This document shows, piece by piece, positions 5,845-14,700 of a DNA stretch of 16,370 nucleotides; position 1 is the stretch's first letter; each line of letters begins with the position of its first letter. The notes beneath the pieces are model-generated. The model was not told where the DNA came from. It worked only from the letters and a program-made list of their open reading frames with translations, and did no database searches. Both the position numbers and the translations under genes were made by a program. The stretch comes from Verrucomicrobia subdivision 3 bacterium UBA7542 (GTDB taxonomy: Bacteria > Verrucomicrobiota > Verrucomicrobiia > Limisphaerales > UBA11358): positions 1 through 16,370 of the forward strand of contig DLMG01000273.1 in NCBI GenBank assembly GCA_002479245.1, read 5' to 3'.

Positions 5845-7382
5845 GGTTTCACCTCCCCGCCTTTGCCTTCGGCTACGGCGCGGTCGCGCCGCAGCGAAGC
5901 GGAGGCGGACGGGGTTGCCAGCGGCGCCTTGAAGGCGGCGAGCAGCGACTTGAACAGCGCGAGTTTCCACTTGAGCGTCATGATAAAAATGTTCGTGGCG
6001 AAGAGCAGGCTGCCGAGCAGAATGAACAGCAGGCCGGTGGTGCCGACGCGCAGGAACATCAGGGCGGCAGCGGTGGAATCGGCAAAGGCGGTCTGGGGAT
6101 TGCCGAGTTTCATCCCCTGCGCCACCCCGCCGACCGCCAGCGAGCCGGCCCAAAGGACAATGCCGGGCATGAACAGCCAGTGCTGGAGGCGGACGAGTTT
6201 TGGAAACGGAAGTCCGAAGCCCATGACGCACGGCAGCAGTTCGTGAATTGCGCCGGACATGACAACGGTGAAGAAACCGAGGATTTGCAACTGTACCTGT
6301 GCCGGGCCGAACCAGGTGAAGCCGATCACGCGGCTGATTTGCGGACAGGCCTCCGCGATGAGCATCAAGGCGGACAGGACGAAGGCAGCGGTGCCAAACT
6401 TGATGTAACAGAACGGCTCGCCTTTGCAGGAGATCCCGCCATGCGGGACGCCGCGAACGGTTTTGAAGGTGATGATGGCCACGGCGAGCACCGGCACGAG
6501 AGTCAACGCCGCGGCAACGGAACTGGCCGCCGACATCCAGGCGGGCAACGGAGCCGAAACGGTGATGCCCATCCAACTGCCGAAAAGAATCAACGTCCAG
6601 AACACGAACAGCGCGAGGTAATAAGTTTGCAGCGGGCGTCCGGCAAGTTTCGGCAGAAAATAGAACGCGGTGCCAAGGCCGACAAGCGCAAGCCAGACAA
6701 AAATGAGATTGGTGGCGAACCAGGAATTGATCGCCACCTGTGCGACGCCGCGCACGGGCCACGCGACGAGGAAGAGATTTGCCGTCGAGTAAATCCACGG
6801 GAACCAGAGCAGCGCCGCCAGCAAAAACCAGTGTGACGGATAGAGTTCGCATTCGCGCCGCTGGCCAAACGTGGCGACGGCGGAAATGGCAATGAGCAGG
6901 AACGCGGCGAAGAGCAGCGCCGAGCCGCCGCGTGGAAATTCCAGCCACACAAAGCCGGTGCTGTCGCCTAGCAAAATGGCAACAACGCCGACGAGCACGC
7001 CGAAATGCCAGAGATTCGCGGCGACGACGGGCACGAGCGGCAGGGCCAGCTCCGCCCGGCTCAGGCGCGCAAAAATCCAGAGCATTACGCCGAGACCGGC
7101 GGGAATGCAGAAGCCGTAGAGCAGCGCGTCATTGGCGGCGGGTTGGACGCGGCCATAGGTCAGTAACGGGCAATCGGCAAACATGTCCGGCTTGTGAAAA
7201 GTCATCACGGCGGCCAGCGACAGCAAAAGGCCGACGACGAGCCAGAGCGCCGCGCCGCTGAAGAGCACGAGCAACGGAACGCGGCACGAAGCATCAATGG
7301 GTGAGGCGAGGCTAGTGACGAGCCGGCTCGCGGGGACGCTCGCCTCACCAAAATTGCTGTCAAAATTTTCTTTCGGGTTCAT
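5841..7382 (-). CDS. CcoN-like (cbb3 oxidase subunit I-like) membrane protein lacking all haem and CuB ligands
   Basis: A polytopic protein of 513 residues with about 12 helices. It aligns with CcoN in TYGRVQPAANDALLYGF, WFATNLIFVWLALVGLGTAFYFLPKLAGRP and WFGPAQVQLQILG. At each of these places the ligand His is gone. The low-spin haem His of the R-P-x-H-T-N motif is Ala83. The CuB His of Y-G-H-N is Thr224. The P-H-H-L-H-Y segment is ITVSAP (273-278). The A-H-V-H pair is A-Q-V-Q (Gln362, Gln364). Only six His remain (63, 126, 184, 314, 380, 401), none at a ligand position by my alignment. It should not bind haem or reduce oxygen; a structural or coupling role is inferred. The N-terminus (about residues 11-27) and C-terminus (about 489-510) are encoded by palindromic repeats. 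The start overlaps the upstream stop (ATGA) and has no Shine-Dalgarno. Confidence 0.88.
   Translation of the reverse strand: MNPKENFDSNFGEASVPASRLVTSLASPIDASCRVPLLVLFSGAALWLVVGLLLSLAAVMTFHKPDMFADCPLLTYGRVQPAANDALLYGFCIPAGLGVMLWIFARLSRAELALPLVPVVAANLWHFGVLVGVVAILLGDSTGFVWLEFPRGGSALLFAAFLLIAISAVATFGQRRECELYPSHWFLLAALLWFPWIYSTANLFLVAWPVRGVAQVAINSWFATNLIFVWLALVGLGTAFYFLPKLAGRPLQTYYLALFVFWTLILFGSWMGITVSAPLPAWMSAASSVAAALTLVPVLAVAIITFKTVRGVPHGGISCKGEPFCYIKFGTAAFVLSALMLIAEACPQISRVIGFTWFGPAQVQLQILGFFTVVMSGAIHELLPCVMGFGLPFPKLVRLQHWLFMPGIVLWAGSLAVGGVAQGMKLGNPQTAFADSTAAALMFLRVGTTGLLFILLGSLLFATNIFIMTLKWKLALFKSLLAAFKAPLATPSASASLRRDRAVAEGKGGEVKP
5855..5914. repeat. imperfect palindromic element in the 3' end of the CcoN-like gene
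   Basis: A long imperfect dyad centred near 5885. CCGCCTTTGCCTTCGGCTAC on the left faces GCAGCGAAGCGGAGGCGG on the right, with inner arms GGCGC/GCGCC. It encodes the low-complexity tail SASASLRRDRAVAEGKGGEV of the CcoN-like protein. Its edge touches the GGGGAGGTGA ribosome-binding site of the next gene, so it may affect translation of the CcoO-like protein. The sequence resembles widespread verrucomicrobial repeats as I remember them. Confidence 0.55.
7300..7349. repeat. palindromic element in the 5' end of the CcoN-like gene
   Basis: The 11-base arms GGTGAGGCGAG (7300-7310) and CTCGCCTCACC (7339-7349) are exact reverse complements, and a perfect 12-base palindrome CGAGCCGGCTCG (7319-7330) lies between them. 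The 50-base unit encodes residues about 12-28 (GEASVPASRLVTSLASP) of the CcoN-like protein, before its first conserved block IDASCRVP. It is not a multiple of three, so its arrival must have shifted or supplied the start region. Confidence 0.7.
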
Positions 7383-7765
7383 TCAAATGGATTGGGTTTG
7401 GCAGGAACGATTGGCGCGGGCGCGCTGGCTTTTTCCTGCCGCGCAATCAAGTCGGCGCGGGCTTGCGCGGGATTTTGCCACGCTTGGACCATTTCCTGCA
7501 TCGCCGTCTCGATCGGCAGGCGGACAATGCCGCGCGACTGGTCAATCCAGCCGGGATTGTCCAATGACTTTTCCTCGGCCACTCGGATTTCGGCCAGCGC
7601 TTTGGCGCGGGCGGCGGCGTGGTCGGCGTCAATCGCCGGAACGTGAACGGAAAATTCCACCACGACGACCAGCGCGATGAATATCAGGCTGGCGATGATG
7701 AAGCCGGTGACGGCGCTCGAGACGTGATTCGAGGCGCGATTGATGTTGTTTGTATCGGAATTCAT
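7379..7765 (-). CDS. small single-helix membrane protein of the ACIII/oxidase operon
   Basis: A 128-residue protein with one membrane helix at about 18-38 (VTGFIIASLIFIALVVVVEF) and an Ala-rich, mostly helical periplasmic part. It carries a recognisable motif, PGWIDQSRGIVRLPIETAMQEMVQAW (given here in its parts GWID, GIVRLPI, AM), and a Pro-rich tail (APAPIVPAKPNPFE). I have an impression of similar G-W-x-D...G-[IV]-V-R-[LI]-P-I proteins beside oxidase genes, but cannot name a family. It directly follows actF with an ATGA overlap and a very strong Shine-Dalgarno (GGAGGTGACC). By position and topology it could be the counterpart of ActG, the small seventh ACIII subunit known in Rhodothermus marinus; no sequence match is claimed. 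Confidence 0.85.
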   Translation of the reverse strand: MNSDTNNINRASNHVSSAVTGFIIASLIFIALVVVVEFSVHVPAIDADHAAARAKALAEIRVAEEKSLDNPGWIDQSRGIVRLPIETAMQEMVQAWQNPAQARADLIARQEKASAPAPIVPAKPNPFE

Positions 7766-9012
7766 TGGTCACCTCCGGCGGGCAATGAAGCGTCTTCACA
7801 CTCATCCGGCTCGACATTGATGCCCATGGCCTCGTGCAGGCGCGGGTCCTTTTGCGGGAAGGGCGCGTGGGCGTTGAATTTCTTCAAGAACACCCAGCCG
7901 AGAAACCCGGCCATGAACGCGAAACAGCCAAGTTGCAACCAGAGCCATTGGAATGGATAGCCGCCCTGATTTTGCGGCAAGGCGGGCAGGATGTTGAAGC
8001 TCAAATCCATAAAGTGCATCAGCCACGCCCAGGCACAGACGGGCAGGATGATTTTAAAATTGGTCTTGGCCTTCACGGACAGCAGCAAAAAGAACGGCAC
8101 GAAGAAATGGCCGAAGATCAAAACCATGCTCACGCACCACCACGAGCCGTGCTCGCGGATGAGATACCAGAAAGTTTCCTCCGGCATGTTCGCGTTCCAG
8201 ACGACGAAGTATTGCGCGAATTCGTTGTAGGCGGAAAAGACGGTGAACGCGAAGAACAGCAGGCCGAGGTGGAAAAACTGGTTGTCGTGCAGCACGCGAT
8301 CGAGGATGCGCTGCCGTTGGAGAACTGCGGTGATGGCATAAACCGTGGCGAGCGTCACCCACGCGCAGATGGAAAAGAAATAAACGCCATAGACCGCCGA
8401 AAACCATTGGTATTGCAGCGCCTTCATCCAGAGCGCGGCGGAAAAGGTCAGCGTCAGCGCCAGCGTGACAATCCCCCAACCCGAATGAAAACGCATCTTG
8501 TAGGTGCAAAGGGGCTCGCCGGTTTTGTCCTGCCGGAGCGACCAGTAACTCAAGCTCGACGAGAGCAGCCACCAGAGGCCGAAGAAAATCGCCGACGTGA
8601 TGTAAAAGCCAGGCATGGTGAACACCGGCCATTTCGCGGCGATGGAATGGTTGGTCGCCGGATCAATGGACATCCACGAGTAAATGTGCTTCGCAAAAAG
8701 CGCGACGGGCAGAAACAAAACCGCCAGCCACGGAAACATCAGCGAGCCGAGATGTTCGCAAACCCGGCGCGTGGCCACCGACCAGCCGGCGTCGGTCAGG
8801 TGATGCACCATCACGAGGAACAGCGAGCCGATGACAATGGACAGGAAAAACATGAACGACAGCAGCCAGGAATAACCGAATTCCGCCGGGCTTTTCACCG
8901 CGCCAATCACCGACAGTACCGCGCCGACGACCATCAAAACGGCGGGCAGCTTGCGCCAGCGGGACAAGTCCAGCGGCGGCGGCAGGCGGGTTGAATCGTG
9001 GTGCGAATTCAT
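7762..9012 (-). CDS. actF: alternative complex III subunit ActF (NrfD-like membrane subunit)
   Basis: Second large NrfD/PsrC-like integral membrane subunit of ACIII, structurally paired with ActC. It has 416 residues from ATG 9012 (MNSHHDSTRLPPPLD) and about ten helices, and the typical GSLFLVMVHHLTDAGWSVATRR block at about residues 62-83 is present. An upstream TTG (9093) would add 27 residues, but these are encoded by a palindromic repeat, so I prefer 9012. No good Shine-Dalgarno precedes the ATG. The nearest AGAGG lies in the repeat, about 20 bases upstream, so the repeat may have altered translation initiation here. The C-terminus overlaps the next gene by 4 bases. The 91-base gap from actE is one of the few non-overlapping joints in this operon. 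Confidence 0.93.
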   Translation of the reverse strand: MNSHHDSTRLPPPLDLSRWRKLPAVLMVVGAVLSVIGAVKSPAEFGYSWLLSFMFFLSIVIGSLFLVMVHHLTDAGWSVATRRVCEHLGSLMFPWLAVLFLPVALFAKHIYSWMSIDPATNHSIAAKWPVFTMPGFYITSAIFFGLWWLLSSSLSYWSLRQDKTGEPLCTYKMRFHSGWGIVTLALTLTFSAALWMKALQYQWFSAVYGVYFFSICAWVTLATVYAITAVLQRQRILDRVLHDNQFFHLGLLFFAFTVFSAYNEFAQYFVVWNANMPEETFWYLIREHGSWWCVSMVLIFGHFFVPFFLLLSVKAKTNFKIILPVCAWAWLMHFMDLSFNILPALPQNQGGYPFQWLWLQLGCFAFMAGFLGWVFLKKFNAHAPFPQKDPRLHEAMGINVEPDECEDASLPAGGDQ

Positions 9013-9022
9013 AATGATTGGT

Positions 9023-9083
9023 GTGGCACAGACCTCTGGTCTGTGATTTTGACACTTGCACACAGGCCGGAGGCCTGTGCCAC
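9023..9083. repeat. palindromic repeat between actE and actF
   Basis: Two 23-base arms (9023-9045 and 9061-9083, the last base outside the dyad) pair at 20 of 23 positions. Each arm is itself a palindrome: CACAGACC-TCT-GGTCTGTG and CACAGGCC-GGA-GGCCTGTG. The three mismatches are all transitions, as expected if two identical arms have drifted. This architecture resembles a REP-type or BIME-type element, and it fills nearly the whole actE-actF gap. Confidence 0.8.
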
Positions 9084-9103
9084 GTTTATGCAAAATCTGT
9101 TCT

Positions 9104-9760
9104 TCACTGGTTAAGTGTTTTCTGCTGGTCCGGCGGCAGATCGTCCACCGAACCCAGTTGACTCAATTGCAGCGCGCGCAAATAAGCGATGACGGCCCAA
9201 CGGTCCTGCGCCGGCATCAGCGGGCCATATGCGGCCATCGTGCTCTTCCCGTGGGTAATCGTGTTGAATATCTCGCCGTCGGTCATCACGACGATGCGCT
9301 GGTCGTGCAAATTCGCCACGGCGGGCATGACGCCGAGTTTCTTGGTGATGCCGTTGCCGTCGCCAAGCCGGCCGTGGCACGGCGCGCAATAAATGTCGAA
9401 GCGCTCGTGCCCGCGCTGAAGCAACTCACCTGTGACAGGCAGCGGATTGGTTTCCACAAAATTTGTCGTTCCAGTGACGCGGCCCGTGTTGACCGGCGCA
9501 TCTTCAAACGGATAAACCGGACCATTGATGGTCTGCATCGGCTCGCTGCGCGCGATGGTGCCGGATGGCGGCAATTGCGAACTGACGCCGTTCGGGAAAA
9601 ACGGGTTTGGCTCCTGCGGCCGCAATTTCAACTGGCGGTTCATGTCCGGGAAAACCTCGATGGGCGGCTGGCGCGACAGCCCGCCGCGGAAACCGGCAAT
9701 GCCGACGATGGCCGCGCCAAGCGCCGCGCCAATCAAAATGATGGAGATGATGTAACGCAT
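9104..9760 (-). CDS. actE: alternative complex III subunit ActE (monohaem cytochrome c)
   Basis: Monohaem cytochrome c subunit of ACIII, likely at the periplasmic electron exit. It has 218 residues with an N-terminal anchor or signal segment (MRYIISIILIGAALGAAIVGI). In bacterial ACIII this subunit is usually a lipoprotein, but no lipobox Cys is present here, so it looks helix-anchored. The haem motif is CAPCH at 125-129, with a probable axial Met at 175 (STMAAYGPLMP). The long P-rich lead-in (residues 30-90) with M-x-R-Q is typical of ActE. The start ATG shares one base with the ActD stop (TGATG), and GGAGGA lies 8 bases upstream. Confidence 0.94.
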   Translation of the reverse strand: MRYIISIILIGAALGAAIVGIAGFRGGLSRQPPIEVFPDMNRQLKLRPQEPNPFFPNGVSSQLPPSGTIARSEPMQTINGPVYPFEDAPVNTGRVTGTTNFVETNPLPVTGELLQRGHERFDIYCAPCHGRLGDGNGITKKLGVMPAVANLHDQRIVVMTDGEIFNTITHGKSTMAAYGPLMPAQDRWAVIAYLRALQLSQLGSVDDLPPDQQKTLNQ

Positions 9761-10299
9761 CAGTCTTCGTCCTCCACCAGTTCGACGTGCGTGCCGCCGA
9801 TTTCCTCAAGCAGTCTGTGGGTTTCTGTTCTGGAAAACTTCGGGTCGTTCGCGCCAATGACGAGGAAAAACTTGTCGCGCGAGACGAGCGCGAAGCGCGC
9901 CTTGGCGAACAGCGGATTGTGCAGGCGCGGCAACTGGTTGAGCGCAATCATGCCGACAAACGCGCCAATGGCCCCGCCGAGCACGAGCAGGATGTAGGAC
10001 GGCACGAACGACATCGGCGGGCTGAACATCGGCTTGCCGCCGACGATGAGCGGATAATCAAACGCGTTGCAATACCAGATCACCCCCATCGTCGCCACGA
10101 ACGCGCCACCGCCGAACAAGAGCGCGAACCAGCCGACGGGCGAATTTTTGAAACCCATCACCTTGTCGAGGCCGTGAATCGGAAACGGCGTGAACACGTC
10201 CCAGCGGTGGTATCCGGCGTCGCGGACTTTCTCCGCCGCCTGCAAAATCGCGGCGGGTGAATCGAATTCAGCGATGAGGCCGTAGGTCTTCGCGCTCAC
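9760..10299 (-). CDS. actD: alternative complex III subunit ActD (DUF3341 family)
   Basis: Small two-helix ACIII subunit of the DUF3341 family, 179 residues. An N-terminal soluble part (KTYGLIAEFDSPAAILQAAE, then WDVFTPFPIHGLDKVMG at 33-49) precedes two membrane hairpin helices (about 54-75 and 98-119). A C-terminal ferredoxin-like soluble part follows (RFALVSRDKFFLVIGANDPKF). I choose the GTG start at 10299: it follows a strong GGGAGG site and gives a GTGA overlap with the actC stop. The frame is open further upstream to 10611, but only across actC. The family's role is thought to be structural. Confidence 0.93.
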   Translation of the reverse strand: MSAKTYGLIAEFDSPAAILQAAEKVRDAGYHRWDVFTPFPIHGLDKVMGFKNSPVGWFALLFGGGAFVATMGVIWYCNAFDYPLIVGGKPMFSPPMSFVPSYILLVLGGAIGAFVGMIALNQLPRLHNPLFAKARFALVSRDKFFLVIGANDPKFSRTETHRLLEEIGGTHVELVEDED

Positions 10300-11720
10300 G
10301 ATTTGCCTCCCTTCGCGCCGCCGAGTGGATGATGTGGATTGCCCTCCGGCAGGACGGATTTGACTTCGGCGACCGGAATCATCGGCAGGAAGCGGATGAA
10401 CAACAGATACATCATGAAGAACGCGCCGAGCGTGCCGAGATAGGTCCCGACGTCCACCCACGTCTGCTTGTAATAACCCCAGTTTGCCGGCAGGAAATCC
10501 TGATACAACGAGCCTACGATGATGGTGAACCGCTCGAACCACATGCCGATGTTGATGAGCACGGCGATGACGAAGACGACCTTCAGGTTCTGGCGGACGC
10601 GCTTGAACCAAAGCAATTGCGCGGTGAGGAAATTCACGACGAGCATGATCCAGCCGCCATACCAGTAAGTGTGGCCGAGGAGGCGGTGGCTGAACACCCA
10701 GCGTTCATACGGGTCGCCGCTATACCACGCGATGTAATACTCCATCAAATAAATGTAGGAGATGCAGAGGCTGCTCAACAACGTGAGCTTGCAGATGCGG
10801 TCGAGGTGGCGTTGCGTGATGATGTCCTCGAGATGACAAAGCTTGCGAAGCGGAATGAGCAAAACCAAAACCATGCCGAAGCCGCAATACACCGCGCCAA
10901 CGACGAAATAGAGCGGGAAAATCGTCGCGTGCCAGCCGGCGAGTTGCGATGTCGCGAAGTCGAGGCCGACGATGGAACTCACTGTGAACACCAGCAGCGT
11001 GCACAGGCCGGCCAAAATGACGTAGGCCTTTTCAAAATGGTGCCACTGCCGAGCCGAGCCGGTCCAGCCGAGCGCGAACAGGCCGTAAATGAATTTCCGC
11101 ACCCGGGTCTTCGAACGGTCGCGCAGCAGCGCGATGTCGGGAATCAATCCCATATACCAAAAGAGAGTCGAGACCATCAGGTAGGTGTTCACCGCAAACA
11201 CGTCCCACATCAGCGGCGAACGAAACTGCGGCCACATCCCCTCATAGGTGGGCACCGGGAACATGAACCAGGCGAACCACACACGCCCGATATGAATGGC
11301 CGGGTAAAGCCCCGCCATCATCACGGAGAAAACCGTCATTGCCTCCGCCATGCGCCCAATCGTCGTGCGCCAGTGCTGCCGCGTGAGGAACAACATCGCT
11401 GAAATCAACGTACCCGCGTGCGCGACGCCGACCCACCACACGAAATTGATGATGTCCCAGCCCCAGGCCACCGGTTGATTGTTGCCCCAGACGCCAACGC
11501 CGGTGGAAATCTGGTAAATCAGCATCGCCGGCAGGACCACCATCGCGAAAAATGCCGTCGGCAGGAACAACAGCCACCACCACCGCGGCGTTTTGCCCTC
11601 GGTGAACGCGGTAAGTTTGTCCGTCAGCCAGCCGAGACCACGATTGTTCTCAACGACCGGCGCGCGTCGCAATTCAGGCGGCGGGGCAGGCGCTTCCAGA
11701 TTGGTGGCGGATTCAGCCAT
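10296..11720 (-). CDS. actC: alternative complex III subunit ActC (NrfD/PsrC-like, quinol site)
   Basis: Integral membrane subunit of ACIII that carries the menaquinol-oxidising site next to the ActB Fe-S clusters. It has 474 residues and about ten helices; an N-terminal cytoplasmic segment rich in Pro and Ala (1-44) precedes the first helix. Conserved features include WWVGVAHAGTLISAMLFLTR (His101 region), HIGRVWFAWFM (143-153) and Asp253 in VGLDFATSQLAGWH, residues implicated in quinol binding and proton transfer in this family. The start ATG shares one base with the actB stop (TGATG), and AAGGA lies upstream. The gene ends in a 4-base overlap with actD. Confidence 0.95.
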   Translation of the reverse strand: MAESATNLEAPAPPPELRRAPVVENNRGLGWLTDKLTAFTEGKTPRWWWLLFLPTAFFAMVVLPAMLIYQISTGVGVWGNNQPVAWGWDIINFVWWVGVAHAGTLISAMLFLTRQHWRTTIGRMAEAMTVFSVMMAGLYPAIHIGRVWFAWFMFPVPTYEGMWPQFRSPLMWDVFAVNTYLMVSTLFWYMGLIPDIALLRDRSKTRVRKFIYGLFALGWTGSARQWHHFEKAYVILAGLCTLLVFTVSSIVGLDFATSQLAGWHATIFPLYFVVGAVYCGFGMVLVLLIPLRKLCHLEDIITQRHLDRICKLTLLSSLCISYIYLMEYYIAWYSGDPYERWVFSHRLLGHTYWYGGWIMLVVNFLTAQLLWFKRVRQNLKVVFVIAVLINIGMWFERFTIIVGSLYQDFLPANWGYYKQTWVDVGTYLGTLGAFFMMYLLFIRFLPMIPVAEVKSVLPEGNPHHPLGGAKGGKS

Positions 11721-14700
11721 CAGCTGTTTCCTTTCTCAACAAACGGATTGCCATTACGTTCTTCGTATTCCTCAAAACTGTCCGGCCACTCGCGGTAATC
11801 CGGCATCAGCGGATTCGGATTGCGGATGCGCGCGAGATAGCTTGTGCGCGGCTTCGTCAGCAAATCGCCGAGCAAGGTGTAATTTTGCGGCTGCGTCTTC
11901 CACTTTGAAACCGAGCTGCCCGGGTCGCTGATGTCGCCGAACACAATCGCACCCGCCGGACACGCCTGCTGGCAGGCGGTCTTTGGCACCGTGCCGGTGG
12001 TTTCCGAAAGCCGGACATTGTCGGACGCGCCCGCCTTGGCCTTCTGCGCGATTTTCGCCTGTTCGATTCGTTGCGTGCAATAGGTGCATTTCTCCATCAC
12101 ACCGCGCATCCGCACCGTCACGTCCGGGTTTTTCGACAGCTTGATCAAATCCCATTCATCCTCCTCGCGCATGCCGCTCTGTTCGGGATGCTTCCACCAG
12201 CTTAACAAATCCCATTTGCCGTCCGTCTTGTGCAAAATCGGCGTGGAATAATACGGACCCTTGAGCTCCGTGAGCGGGCGCTTGTTGAAATCGAGGAAAT
12301 TGAAATGCCGGACTTTGTAAGGACAGTTGTTTGAACAATACCGCGTGCCGATGCAGCGGTTGTAGGCCATCACGTTCAGGCCTTCCACGTCGTGGACGGT
12401 GGCGGCGACCGGGCAGACATTTTCGCACGGCGCGGCCTCGCACATCTGGCACATCACCGGCTGGTTCACCGCCTGCACGTCGTCAATCCATTCGGAGAAT
12501 TGCTCCTCCTCATTTTTCACGAACGCGTCCAAAAATTTCTCCGTCTTCGGGTCAGCGGTGTAATAACGGTCAATTCGCATCCAGTGCATTTCGCGCCCGC
12601 GACTCACCTGGTCCTTGCCGACAATCGGGATGTTGTTCTCGCTCTGGCACGCCACCACGCAGGTGCTGCAACCGACGCACGCCGTCAAATCCACCACCAA
12701 ACCCCACTGATGCAGCGCCGTCTTCTTCGCCTCGTCGAGCGGGTTCGGATAAAGCGACTGGACGATGGGCGGCTCCGTGCCGTGCATTTCTCCCGCGAAC
12801 TTCGGATTCTTGGAAAACTCCTCCAGATTCGCCTCGCGCACCGCAGGGCGGCCTTCCATGGACCAATGATTCTGCGTGCAGGCCAGCGTGTAAGTCTCGC
12901 CGGTCCTGCGAACTGTCGCGCCGGTCTCGATGTATTTGCCGTTGAAAATCTTGTAGGCATTGAAGCCGACGCCTGTGCCGACGCGCCCGGCCCTTTCACG
13001 TCCGTAACCAAGCGCGAGACCAAGCGAATAATCCGCCATGCCTGGCTGCACCCAAATCGGCCCGGTGACGCTACGTCCGTTCAACGTGATTTCAACGATG
13101 TCGCCATTCGCCACGCCAAGTTCTTTGGCCGTCTTGCGGCTGACGAGCACGGCGTTGTCCCACGTCATCTTCGTGACCGGATCAGGCAGCTCCTGCATCC
13201 AGCCGTTGTTCGCGTAACGCCCGTCGTCCACCTTCGCATCGCGGAAGAAAATGACTTCGAGGTTTTGCGCGGATGGCGTGGTCGCGGATAATGACGGAAC
13301 CGCCGGCTGGAAATGCGTTGGCGATTCCGGACCGCCAACTGACCCCGAGTCAAAGCCGTAGAATAGAAATTTCTTCCAATCTTCCTCTGATTTTCCGAGC
13401 GTCGCACGGATAATTTCATATTCGCTGGTTTGCGTTTCTCCAGCAATGCGTGCAAGAAATTCAAGTTCCGTCAACCCGCCAAACAAAGGTTGAATCAACG
13501 GCTGCACCGGGACGGTTGCACCGTCGCTGGTTCGCGCGTCGCCCCACGATTCGAGATAATGCGCCGCCGGAAAATTCCAATTCGATTTTTCCGACGTTTC
13601 ATCCTCGTAATAGCCAAGCCGGACAACTGATGCGGCCTTTGACAACGAATTGAGATTGTATGCTGGATTACCACCGAGAACAACCAACGTATCTGCGGCA
13701 TAATTAAAATTCTTCAGGTCGGTTGAAGTATCTAGCTCGGCCTTGTGCAGTTCCACTGTGTTGGCAGTCGCAGAAAGCAAGAAATTCATCAAGTATGCAA
13801 GGAAATGAACTTCAAGTGGCTGACGTTGACCGGCAACAACCAAAGCGTTTGGACCAGCCGCGATTAAATCTTTTGCACATTCTTGAACCCATTTTTCATC
13901 CACGCCTGCCAGTGCGTGCTGATTCTTTGGGACGTTTGTCATGCCCCGCTCGTAATAAATGTGGTCGCAAATCCAATTCGCGATTTGACCAATATTACTC
14001 GCCGCCGTGCGCAGCCGATGATCCGCATTTGCGCCAGTGAGCGTGAATAACGATTCAATCGTGTAAAGACGGCTCATCGGCAACTCCGATAACAGGCCAA
14101 ATATGTGGGCGCGGTCACGTGCTATTTGACGGTGGCGCTCTTTGCGACTGGCGGCAAATTTGCGAATGTGTTCGTGCGCACCGTCCTCGCCGCCGAGGAA
14201 ATCGCAGTCGAGCGACAGAATGACCTTCGCCTTGTCGAAATGGAACACCGGCTTCACCGGCTGGCCGAACGCCTGCGTTGCCGCGCGCTGATGGATGCCC
14301 GAATCAATCGCGTCGTAGGTGAACCATTGCGATTTCGGGAATTTGTCCGCAATTATTTTTTGCAGCCGCGCGCGTGACGGCGAGGTGCTGCTTTCGGCAA
14401 GGAACGCCAAGCCTTCGCCGGAGTTCGCAACGAATTTCTGTGACAGACTGTCGAGGAAGCTCAACGCCTCCTCGCGCGATACTATTTTGCCATCCTGCTT
14501 GAAATGCCGTGCGCGGTCGGGATCGTAAAGGTCGAGAATCGAAGCCTGCGCGTAGCGGTCGGTGCCGCCGTTGCTTCCCGGAAACAGTGCGTTGCCCTCA
14601 ATCTTGATGGGCCGGCCTTCGTAGGATTTGACGACCAGCGGAACCGCGCCGGTGCGCGTCGGCATGGCGGTGGCAAAATACTGTGGCTCGCCATAAACAT

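Noticed and set aside
5845..6948. Long upstream extension of the CcoO-like reading frame to about 659 codons
   Set aside because: The extra part is Arg/His-rich and lies wholly antiparallel-free but out of frame over the CcoN-like gene. The ATG at 5844 has a strong Shine-Dalgarno and a 4-base overlap with the upstream stop.
7834..8994. A long plus-strand open frame opposite actF
   Set aside because: It is rich in Arg, His, Gln and Glu, as expected for the antisense of a GC-rich membrane-protein gene; actF is clearly the real gene.
9013..9093. N-terminal extension of ActF from a TTG codon
   Set aside because: The extra residues are encoded by the palindromic repeat and do not resemble ActF.
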